Shown here in pieces: positions 5,994-12,012 of a stretch of 14,187 nt of DNA. Location: the NCBI GenBank assembly GCA_937925645.1, contig CALAMB010000458.1, forward strand, positions 1 through 14,187, in the 5' to 3' direction. This DNA comes from an uncultured Acidobacteriota bacterium. Lineage in GTDB: Bacteria > Acidobacteriota > JAAYUB01. Below the pieces are notes generated by a model. The model ran no database searches and had not been told where the DNA came from. It saw nothing but the letters and a program-made list of their open reading frames with translations. Position numbers and translations under genes: made by a program. The first letter of the stretch is position 1. Every line of letters begins with the position of its first letter.

Positions 5994-7871
5994 TCAGTTC
6001 GTCAACTCCGTCTGCCGCTTCTGTGCGGCGGTGCGGACCTCGGGAATCTTCGATCGAACCAGTTCTGCCAGGTCGTCCGGGGTGAAATCGCCGGCTCGAA
6101 GTAGCGCCTCCAGCAGCTCCCCGACGTTTACATCCGCCTCCTGAAACCGGGGAAATACTCCGTCCAACGCCAAAAAATCCTTTGGAAAAGCCGATTGCCA
6201 TTGTTTCTGGACGGGAGGATTATTCTGCCATTGCAGTGAGACGGCAATTTTTTCACCCCTGATTAATAACCGCCTGCCGCCTAATCCCATCGTGGTGTAT
6301 TGCTCTCCAATGATGTCAATCGCGACAGCCGTCTGGAGACCTGGGCACCGGATCTGGACCCGCGGTTCCCTGACGGCGAGCTTGATGCGGGCAATGCCCT
6401 CGCGGGCATTTCGGGCAGACCGGCTGAGGTCTCCGGCCACCGGCAACAGCGCGGGTGACGCGTCCGGCAACCGGCTGAGAATCCGGGTGCAGACCATCGG
6501 ATCGGTTTCCCTGGCTGCCAACGCGCCCAGCTTACCCGGATCATCCAATTTGCCGACCGCTGTCCAGCGCAAAATCGGATCCTTGTCCTTAGCGGCCACC
6601 TGGACCAACACCGCCGGATCGGTGATGTTGCGCACCGCGGCTGCGCGGACCTGCTCGTCCGGTTCTTCCAGGGCGAATCTTGCCAGAACCGTCGCATCTT
6701 TGAGCTTCCCGACGGCCACCTGACGGACGACCGTGTCCCGGCTATCCGCCGCAAGCCGTGTCAGCAGTTCCTGATCGACGAGTCGCTCGGTGGCATCCTG
6801 GCGGACGAACGCATCGTCACTATCGAGCGCAACCCGGTACAGGACCTTTTCGCTGATGAGATTTCGCAGCGCCGCCCGGCGGACGGCCTCATGGGGGCTC
6901 TGGAGCGCCACCCGGCCCCGCGTTTCCTGGTCCCAGAGTATTTCCGTTGCGGCCACTCCGACACTGGCCGCGGGGTCCTCAAGGGCAATCTTTGTCAGGA
7001 CTGCCTGATCTGTGAGCCTCGTTACGGCAGACAATCGGATGTCCGCGACTTCATCGTTGAGCGCCACTTCGGCCAGGACGGCCGGATCGGTGAGCTTCTT
7101 CACAGCGGCCAGACGGACTTCTTTGTCCGTATCCTTGAGCGCCACCTCGGCCAGGACCGCCTGGTCTGAGATCTTCTTGACGGCTGTGATGCGCACATTG
7201 CGATACGGGCTTTTAACTGCCACACGGGCCAGGGCCGCCGGATCCGTCAGCTTGCCCGCGGCCAGGGAATTTTCCCCTCGAAAGTCGTTTGCCTCGATGG
7301 CCACGCGGGCCAGAGCCGCCGGATCGGAGAGCTTCTCGACCGCCGCCAGTCGGATCGTCCAAATCTTGGACTCGATGGCCACTCGGGCCAGGGCCGCCTG
7401 ATCATTCAGGTTCTTGACGGCGGTTTTTTGCACTCGCCCATCGACCATGAGGGAATGCCGATCATCGATGGCCAACTGTGCCAGGGCCTCCGGGTCTGTG
7501 AGTTTTTCCACGGCGGTTTCACAGACCTCGGCGTCCGTGTCGGTCAGCGCGACCCGGGCCCGCACCGCCTGGTCGGAGACGCCGCGGACCGCTGCCCGGC
7601 GGACTTTGGGGTCCGGATCTTCCAGGGCCAGGCGATTCCGCAGCGTCTGATCGGTGATCCTAACGGCGGCCATCGCTCGGATGGAGTTGTCCGGGTGGGA
7701 TATCGCGAGCTGGCTGAGTTTGAGGCAGGCCTTGCGATCCCCTTTCTGGCACTTTTTGTCCAATTTCTGGACTTCCTTCCAGAGTTTCTGGCTCTCCTTC
7801 CAGTCGTATTCCGCGCTAATCAGCCCAACGAATAGAATGCCCGACGCCAGTAACCAAATGAACCGATGCAT
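5994..7871 (-). CDS. Exported HEAT/LRV-like repeat protein, paralogue of next gene
   Basis: This 625-residue protein has a signal peptide (MHRFIWLLASGILFVGLISA). A Lys-rich helix follows, then a CX7C cap (Cys41, Cys49 in KCQKGDRKACLKL). Residues 73-468 hold fifteen repeat units, mostly 26 residues; the third has 31 and the fifth 27. Typical units read TDPAVLAEVALNDEVADIRL followed by SAVTRL. Residues 469-625 are the domain shared with the downstream gene: ARIKLAVREPRVQIRCPGL, LLIRGEKIAVSLQW, WQSAFPKDF, LLEALLRAGDFTPDDL and SKIPEVRTAA. Here the domain ends the protein, whereas the paralogue carries three further repeats. ATG 7871 is chosen because AGAGG sits six bases upstream and the signal peptide begins there; an open frame reaches 7949 without one. 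Cap, repeats and domain were therefore duplicated together. Confidence 0.89.
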   Translation of the reverse strand: MHRFIWLLASGILFVGLISAEYDWKESQKLWKEVQKLDKKCQKGDRKACLKLSQLAISHPDNSIRAMAAVRITDQTLRNRLALEDPDPKVRRAAVRGVSDQAVRARVALTDTDAEVCETAVEKLTDPEALAQLAIDDRHSLMVDGRVQKTAVKNLNDQAALARVAIESKIWTIRLAAVEKLSDPAALARVAIEANDFRGENSLAAGKLTDPAALARVAVKSPYRNVRITAVKKISDQAVLAEVALKDTDKEVRLAAVKKLTDPAVLAEVALNDEVADIRLSAVTRLTDQAVLTKIALEDPAASVGVAATEILWDQETRGRVALQSPHEAVRRAALRNLISEKVLYRVALDSDDAFVRQDATERLVDQELLTRLAADSRDTVVRQVAVGKLKDATVLARFALEEPDEQVRAAAVRNITDPAVLVQVAAKDKDPILRWTAVGKLDDPGKLGALAARETDPMVCTRILSRLPDASPALLPVAGDLSRSARNAREGIARIKLAVREPRVQIRCPGLQTAVAIDIIGEQYTTMGLGGRRLLIRGEKIAVSLQWQNNPPVQKQWQSAFPKDFLALDGVFPRFQEADVNVGELLEALLRAGDFTPDDLAELVRSKIPEVRTAAQKRQTELTN

Positions 7872-7931
7872 GGCCCACCTCTCTGTTGGCGATCGTATCC
7901 CGGCACGTGGCGATGGAGAATACAACCTCCG

Positions 7932-7937
7932 AATATA
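7932..7937 (-). promoter_or_regulatory. Possible -10 box of the HEAT-like operon
   Basis: On the minus strand TATATT lies 60 bp before the ATG at 7871, in a slightly AT-rich patch. No good -35 is visible 16-18 bp upstream, so the call rests mainly on the -10 and its position. Confidence 0.3.
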
Positions 7938-8149
7938 TCCAAGGCGCAAACCGGATCAGAAACACAAACACGTGGAATGCGGTCATCGTACCACATGGCG
8001 GAAAGCTTGTCTGCTGTCATGGGCGGGAGATGCACCTCGAACGGCGCGGCTGGAGGCGATTTCGCCAGTTGAAAATTCTTCTCCACGCGAACACAGGGTC
8101 GCCACCGTGACGGGTCAGGCCAAAAGCGGAATTGGAAGTCGGGCTGAGA

Positions 8150-8186
8150 CGAGGCCGGAACCGGCAGCCGATGCGGCCCGGCCTCG
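8150..8186. repeat. 9-bp perfect inverted repeat
   Basis: CGAGGCCGG (8150-8158) and CCGGCCTCG (8178-8186) flank a 19-nt loop. No T-tract follows on either strand, so it is not a standard terminator. Confidence 0.55.
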
Positions 8187-8279
8187 GGTCTCCGGTAGTC
8201 AGTTACTCCTGAAATTCTGCCAATTTTTGGCAAGATCTTTTGACTGAAGCCATGAGCATGATCAAGCAGCCGGCAGACG

Positions 8280-8532
8280 GGAGGTACCGCGAGCGGCAGC
8301 GAGCGGCGCGAAGGGCCAGCCGCCTTGATGTCCCGACGCCACGAAACCATTCCATCACGTTGACTGTAGTGCGTGTCACGCGACCGGGTGTGTCGTTGCC
8401 GACCCAGCGGCGATGGTTGGCCCTTTGACGACCGGACGGGCATTCAAGCGGCACGGACAGAGTGGTTGGGCAACTGGGGTCAGGCGTGCCGAGTGGGCTG
8501 TCGCGCCGCTCGCTGCCGCTCGCGGTACCTCC
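8280..8532. repeat. Perfect 32-bp inverted repeat, 189-bp spacer
   Basis: Bases 8280-8311 and 8501-8532 are exact reverse complements over 32 bp; each arm contains GAGCGGCAGCGAGCGGCGCG or its complement. Imperfect similarity extends outward, for example CATGAGCATGATC near 8250 against the complement of GATCGTGCGCATG near 8550. A second, inner pair is AAGGGCCA (8310-8317) with TGGCCCTT near 8416. The spacer has no credible gene. This could be a MITE-like element, or two copies of one intergenic repeat facing each other. I saw no obvious target-site duplication. Confidence 0.85.
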
Positions 8533-8652
8533 ACGTTGCCAACCGGCGGATCGTGCGCATGTCTCAGGCGCTGGGCCGATCGATGAACGACTGATTGGAC
8601 GAGTGAATTCCAGATCCTTTCAATCAATGGGTTCCGGCTACGCCGGCTTAGG

Positions 8653-8724
8653 ATCACGATTACGATTATGAATTTCAATTACGAGCACGACATTCGATAT
8701 CCGATTTCCGAAGTCCGATGTCCG
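8653..8724. repeat. Dispersed repeat: ACGATTACGA block plus heptamer array
   Basis: A block with CACGATTACGATTATG and AATTACGAGCACGA is followed by four 7-bp units (ATATCCG, ATTTCCG, AAGTCCG, ATGTCCG; 8697-8724). The same two parts occur in the opposite orientation at 12677-12785, so this is a repeat family with at least two members in the window. Confidence 0.75.
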
Positions 8725-8863
8725 CGTTACGGGAACGAGCCATGGCGATGGCCGACAGGGTTCTTGCCATTGCAACGTCGCGCGGCGAACGGTTCGGTTG
8801 CGACCGGCGCGGCGCGGCGGCATCCAATGAGAGAGCGGCGGGCCGCTACCGCCAGCACCACTT

Positions 8864-8870
8864 AAGGAGA
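8864..8870 (+). promoter_or_regulatory. Shine-Dalgarno of the BLUF gene
   Basis: AAGGAGA lies 7 nt before the ATG at 8878, a near-ideal site that fixes the start and matches the expected N-terminus of a BLUF domain. Confidence 0.8.
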
Positions 8871-8877
8871 CGAAAGA

Positions 8878-9387
8878 ATGAAACGGATCAAGTACATCAG
8901 CCGGTTCGCCGCCCCCATGACCGCCCGCGACATTGAGCGGATCGCCGCCCAGTCGGCCGCCAAAAACCGGAAGCTCGGCATCACCGGACTGCTCATGGCC
9001 ACCGGCGGCGTCTTCTTCCAGGTCATCGAGGGACCCGACGACGCGTTGGACAAATTGTACTCCCGTATCCTGCGCGATCCCCGCCACCGGGACGTGCTCA
9101 CCCTGCGCGTGGAGGAGGGGAATCTGACGCGGCTGTTCCCGGGTTGGGAGATGAAGAAGGTCGACCTCGACACCGCGACCGATCTCCGCCTGGAGCCGCT
9201 GAAGGCCATCATCCAGGCGATCATGCGCCACGGCGAGATCATCAGCGGGCTGACGGCCGTCCTGGAGCGGGCGGCGTGGCACGAGCTGACCCTTGCGCCG
9301 GCCAGCAGCCCGGCAGAGCAGCCGTCGCCGCGCCGTAAGGCGCCCGCGCGGAAGGGGACGCAAAAAAAGCCCGCCGCGCGGGGTTAG
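8878..9387 (+). CDS. BLUF-domain blue-light photoreceptor with basic tail
   Basis: This 169-residue protein is a short BLUF (sensor of blue light using FAD) protein. Residues 1-93 carry the domain with its flavin-site residues: Tyr6 in KYISR, Asn30 in AAKNRKLGITGLL, Gln48 in FFQVIEGP, the DPRHRDV loop (67-73), and Trp90/Met92 in FPGWEM. The Tyr-Asn-Gln spacing (24 and 42 residues) equals that of AppA (Tyr21, Asn45, Gln63), so photochemistry should be intact. Two helices follow (about 100-138), as in stand-alone BLUF proteins where they mediate oligomerisation. The last 31 residues are Ala/Pro/Lys/Arg-rich (SPRRKAPARKGTQKKPAARG), an unusual histone-H1-like tail. There is no GGDEF, EAL or cyclase output domain, so signalling should be through partner binding. 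The gene stands alone, convergent with the propeller gene. Confidence 0.95.
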   Translation: MKRIKYISRFAAPMTARDIERIAAQSAAKNRKLGITGLLMATGGVFFQVIEGPDDALDKLYSRILRDPRHRDVLTLRVEEGNLTRLFPGWEMKKVDLDTATDLRLEPLKAIIQAIMRHGEIISGLTAVLERAAWHELTLAPASSPAEQPSPRRKAPARKGTQKKPAARG

Positions 9388-9396
9388 CGCGCGGCG
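9362..9396 (-). terminator. Rho-independent terminator of the peptidase/propeller unit, inside the BLUF gene
   Basis: Read on the minus strand, CGCCGCGCG (9396-9388), a 7-nt loop and CGCGCGGCG (9380-9372) are followed after GGC by seven T residues (9368-9362). The left arm and T-tract are also the last codons of the BLUF gene, whose stop lies in the loop. On the plus strand no T-run follows, so it acts in the minus direction. Confidence 0.85.
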
Positions 9397-9423
9397 AGCG
9401 GCAGTCGTTCCGTTCAGCGCGGA

Positions 9424-10653
9424 TCAGTCGCGGCGGTAGTCCGCCTGCACCACGGACTGGACCAGGATCAGATCCACGCCCGTCCGCAGGTCGCGGACGT
9501 GCAGATCCAGCATGTGGATGTAATACAACCGGCGGCCCGCCGCGTCCAGCCAGACCGGGCGCAGCGCTGTCTCGGCGAGCTTCCGCTCGGATTCCTCAGA
9601 AGCGGGTCGCAGCCAGATCTCCTGGGCGGTGCCATCCAGGGCGTGCCGCCCGAACAGGACGGCGCCGTCCGCCAGTGCCAGTGGATACCGGCAGGCGGAC
9701 TGCTCGGCCGCGGCCCAGCGCGGTTCCAGCCCGGAACCGTCCGGATGCACCCGGGCAATGCGCGGCCGCGAGACGGATCGCCGCTCATCCAGCGGGATCT
9801 GGTCGTCCACCGTGACGTAGATCCAATCGGCCGGCCCCCACGCCACCGACAGGAGCCAGCCCCGCGCGCTGTCCAGAGAGATGACCGGGCGCGGGCTGGG
9901 GTTGGGATGGGCCGCCGCGTCCAGCACGTAGAGGGATTTTTCGCCGGCGGCCGCCAGGGCGGCGCCGTCGGGGCTTCGCGCGATGTGCCGGATGCCGTGG
10001 CCGCGGAGCACCGCTTCCGTCCGGCCCGTGGCCGGCTCGTGGCGGAAAACACCCAGGTACTTGCGGTCGGACGATTTACGGAAGGTGCCGTCCACGCCGT
10101 AGTAGACCGCCCGGCCGCCGGGCGCCCACACCGGCGCCCAGGCGTTGAAGCCCCGGAGATTCAGCCGGAGCGGCCGGTCCTGGTTGCCATTGGCATCGGC
10201 CAGGCCGAGGGAACTGGCGGGCTTGGTGTCCGCGGGCAGCGTCTTGCCGGCGGAGGTCAGGAACAGGCCCCGGTTCAGGGCCAGCCGGAGCGGCGGCGCC
10301 GGACCCGCGGCCGGCAGGATGGCATCCAGCCGGACGGCCTTGCCCGGATCGCGGATCACCGCGAGCTTGCGCGCCGCGGCTCGGCCGGGAGCCGAGAACG
10401 TCAGCGTGCGCACGCCCGCCGGCAGCCGCAACTGGTAGGCACCGTCGGCGCCGGTGACGGCGCGCTGCTTGTCCCAGGCGACGGTGACGCCGGCCAGCGG
10501 TCGCCAGGCGTCCCCTTCCATCACGCGTCCGGTGACCGTGGCCGTGGGGCGTGGCGCGGCAGTCGCCACGCCCAGGGCCAGCACCAGCAGCAGGACGGCG
10601 GCGCCGCGCGCCGGCTGGGTCTTACCAGCCGCTGAAGAAGTCGCCCACTGCAT
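9424..10653 (-). CDS. Secreted carboxypeptidase-regulatory-like / beta-propeller protein
   Basis: This 409-residue protein starts with a signal peptide: a charged n-region with Lys11 and Arg16, then AAVLLLVLALGVATA, cleavage near residue 33. Residues about 36-112 form a carboxypeptidase regulatory-like beta-sandwich (TVTGRVMEG, LAGVTVAW, TGADGAYQLRLPAG, LTFSAPG). Residues about 165-400 look like a TolB/WD40-type propeller, with blades such as APVWAPGGRAVYYGVDG, IARSPDGAALAAAGEKSLYV, SVAWGPADWIYVTVDD and LRPVWLDAAGRRLYYIH. No catalytic residues are evident, so a binding role outside the cytoplasm is likely. The ATG at 10653 lies 32 bp inside the 3' end of the peptidase gene, which suggests translational coupling; ATG 10683 is possible but has a poorer n-region. 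A terminator follows the stop. Confidence 0.85.
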   Translation of the reverse strand: MQWATSSAAGKTQPARGAAVLLLVLALGVATAAPRPTATVTGRVMEGDAWRPLAGVTVAWDKQRAVTGADGAYQLRLPAGVRTLTFSAPGRAAARKLAVIRDPGKAVRLDAILPAAGPAPPLRLALNRGLFLTSAGKTLPADTKPASSLGLADANGNQDRPLRLNLRGFNAWAPVWAPGGRAVYYGVDGTFRKSSDRKYLGVFRHEPATGRTEAVLRGHGIRHIARSPDGAALAAAGEKSLYVLDAAAHPNPSPRPVISLDSARGWLLSVAWGPADWIYVTVDDQIPLDERRSVSRPRIARVHPDGSGLEPRWAAAEQSACRYPLALADGAVLFGRHALDGTAQEIWLRPASEESERKLAETALRPVWLDAAGRRLYYIHMLDLHVRDLRTGVDLILVQSVVQADYRRD

Positions 10654-11845
10654 CCGCCACCCCGCCGAAGAAGTCGCCGACACCCTCGACGATGCCGCTG
10701 CCGATGTCCAGCAATCCTTCGCCGATCCCGCTGAAGAATCCGCCGACGTCGCCGCTGAACAGATCCTCGAAGCCCTGGCCCCAGGAATCGAACGCCTCGC
10801 CGAAGCCGCCCACCACGTCGCTGAAGGCGGAGCCGACGCCGTGGAACAGGTCGCCGAATGGCTGGACCAGGTTCTCCACCACGGGGATGCCCTCCACCCC
10901 GTCGTTCATCCACTGGCCCAGCAGGGAAATGCCGCCGCCGATGGCGCCGCCCACCGTCTGGACGATCCCGCCGGGAAAGCCGATGAGGCCGTGGAACCAG
11001 CTGCCGACGCTGTCGGGGTCGTACAGGCGGTTCAAATTGTTGGTCATGTTGGCGAAGCCTTCGGAGAAGCACAACGTGCCCTGGATGCCGTCGAAACGGC
11101 TTGGGGGCAGGTCGGTGCCATCCGGGCCGTAGACGTTGAAGTAGTTCTCGAAGCCCGCTGTCGGGGCGCTCCACTTCTGCAGGAATTCCGACATGGGCAT
11201 GTTCTTCTCGGTGCCGGAGGCCGGATCATGCATGATCACGTACTCCTCGCCGGTAGCCGGGTCCGTGCCGTAACCGGTGATGGCGACGTAGTGCAGCTTG
11301 GTGGGGTCGGCGGAGCCGTCTGCGGAGATGAGCGCCTGGCACGGCAGGCCGCGGTCGATGAATCCCTTCATCTCCTCCCAGGTGCCGTTGTTGTAGCCTT
11401 CGGCCGCCAGCCCCTGGTCCCGGGCGAATTCCAGGAGGTCGCCGGGCGAGGTGAACACGTCCATGCGGCGGATGGCCTTGTCGATGTCCGCCTGGGTGAT
11501 GTTCTGGCCGGTGAGGTAGCTCAGGATCATGGCCAGACTGGTGGTGCCGCAGCCGTTGGTGCTGCCCTGGTCGTAGTTGGGCATCTTGTCTTCGTCCGGG
11601 ATGCGGGTTTCGCCGCCGGCGACCACCGCCTGGAGCATCAGCTGAAGCTGCTCCACGGAACCGTGGGCGACCTGCTGGTTCCCGCCCACTGCATCCAGCA
11701 CGTTCGTGGCCACCTGCTGCGCGCCGACGATGCCGTCGGTGAACTGCTGGGGAGCGGCCTGCTGGATGTCCTGCTTGGTATCAAGGGGCTGTTGTCCTTC
11801 CGGAAGGTCGATGTGACCTTTTCCTCCGACACCACCTATTGACAT
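10622..11845 (-). CDS. C39-like cysteine peptidase with Gly/Phe-rich amphipathic tail
   Basis: This 407-residue protein has no signal peptide. Residues 1-90 are Gly/Gln-rich (MSIGGVGGKGH, IQQAAPQQF, VEQLQLMLQAVVAGGE). Residues about 88-235 are a papain-like C39-family domain (Peptidase_C39_2 type) with all expected catalytic residues: Gln93 in YDQGSTNGCG, Cys99, His185 in LHYVAITGYG and Asp207 in IMHDPASG. From about 255 the chain becomes low-complexity, mixing Gly with Phe, Trp, Val and Asp in helix-like units (FGDLFHGVGSAF, FGEAFDSWGQGFEDLF, VEGVGDFFGGV, ADAVGDFFSGW). It looks membrane-active or self-associating. Export might be non-classical; GG at 77-78 just before the domain could be a processing site. 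GGAGG five bases before ATG 11845 fixes the start. The gene leads the unit with the propeller gene. Confidence 0.88.
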   Translation of the reverse strand: MSIGGVGGKGHIDLPEGQQPLDTKQDIQQAAPQQFTDGIVGAQQVATNVLDAVGGNQQVAHGSVEQLQLMLQAVVAGGETRIPDEDKMPNYDQGSTNGCGTTSLAMILSYLTGQNITQADIDKAIRRMDVFTSPGDLLEFARDQGLAAEGYNNGTWEEMKGFIDRGLPCQALISADGSADPTKLHYVAITGYGTDPATGEEYVIMHDPASGTEKNMPMSEFLQKWSAPTAGFENYFNVYGPDGTDLPPSRFDGIQGTLCFSEGFANMTNNLNRLYDPDSVGSWFHGLIGFPGGIVQTVGGAIGGGISLLGQWMNDGVEGIPVVENLVQPFGDLFHGVGSAFSDVVGGFGEAFDSWGQGFEDLFSGDVGGFFSGIGEGLLDIGSGIVEGVGDFFGGVADAVGDFFSGW

Positions 11846-11850
11846 GGGCA

Positions 11851-11855
11851 CCTCC
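11851..11855 (-). promoter_or_regulatory. Shine-Dalgarno deciding the C39 peptidase start
   Basis: GGAGG on the minus strand lies 5 nt before ATG 11845. The upstream in-frame GTG at 11851 overlaps this site and so cannot be the start. Confidence 0.75.
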
Positions 11856-11881
11856 AGGGGGATGGATCACTACTTTAGTGT

Positions 11882-11907
11882 ATTTATCGACAGCACCGGC
11901 GATAAAT
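11882..11907. promoter_or_regulatory. Possible operator: 8-bp inverted repeat in an AT-rich island
   Basis: ATTTATCG (11882-11889) and CGATAAAT (11900-11907) are perfect inverted arms with a 10-bp spacer, so the centres are about 18 bp apart, fitting a dimeric regulator. The site sits 37-62 bp upstream of the peptidase ATG inside an AT-rich stretch (about 11870-11937) that is striking in this GC-rich DNA and likely holds the promoter. It could also be an mRNA hairpin in the leader. Confidence 0.4.
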
Positions 11908-11999
11908 TTCGCAATTTTTGTAAATAATTATTTTCGAAGGGAACCGCGCCGGACCAGCCGGGGGGCGGCAGACGACTGGCCGGGTGGCGTCTCGTCTGG

Positions 12000-12012
12000 C
12001 ATAATGGAGGCA
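12000..12012 (+). promoter_or_regulatory. Possible leaderless start: -10 box abutting the ATG
   Basis: CATAAT (12000-12005) lies 6 bp before the ATG at 12012, so transcription would begin at or beside the start codon. GGAGG (12006-12010) is only one base from the ATG, too close to work as a normal ribosome site. No good -35 is seen. Confidence 0.35.

Larger units (their letters stand above)
7872..8877. other. 1-kb gene-free region rich in inverted repeats
   Basis: No open frame here has a ribosome site, recognisable domain or protein-like composition. The frames are Arg/Pro/Ser-rich shadows, including a 207-codon minus frame at 7820-8443. The region holds the promoter of the HEAT-like operon at its left edge, several hairpins (8150-8186; TGCCAA/TTGGCA at 8218-8232; CCGGC/GCCGG at 8634-8646), a perfect 32-bp inverted repeat, a dispersed heptamer repeat, and at its right edge the ribosome site of the BLUF gene. 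It may be an accumulation site for small repeats or a decayed mobile element. I see no clear promoter for the BLUF gene. Confidence 0.6.

Noticed and set aside
7820..8443. 207-codon minus-strand open frame
   Set aside because: It has no ribosome site, runs through the inverted repeat and the HEAT-like gene start, and its Arg/Pro/Ser-rich product has no protein-like pattern.
8501..8600. Insertion sequence with transposase
   Set aside because: No transposase-like frame lies between or near the inverted-repeat arms.
10454..11842. Long plus-strand frame opposite the peptidase gene (462 codons)
   Set aside because: It is a GC-rich antisense shadow; the minus strand has the catalytic motifs, ribosome site and terminator.
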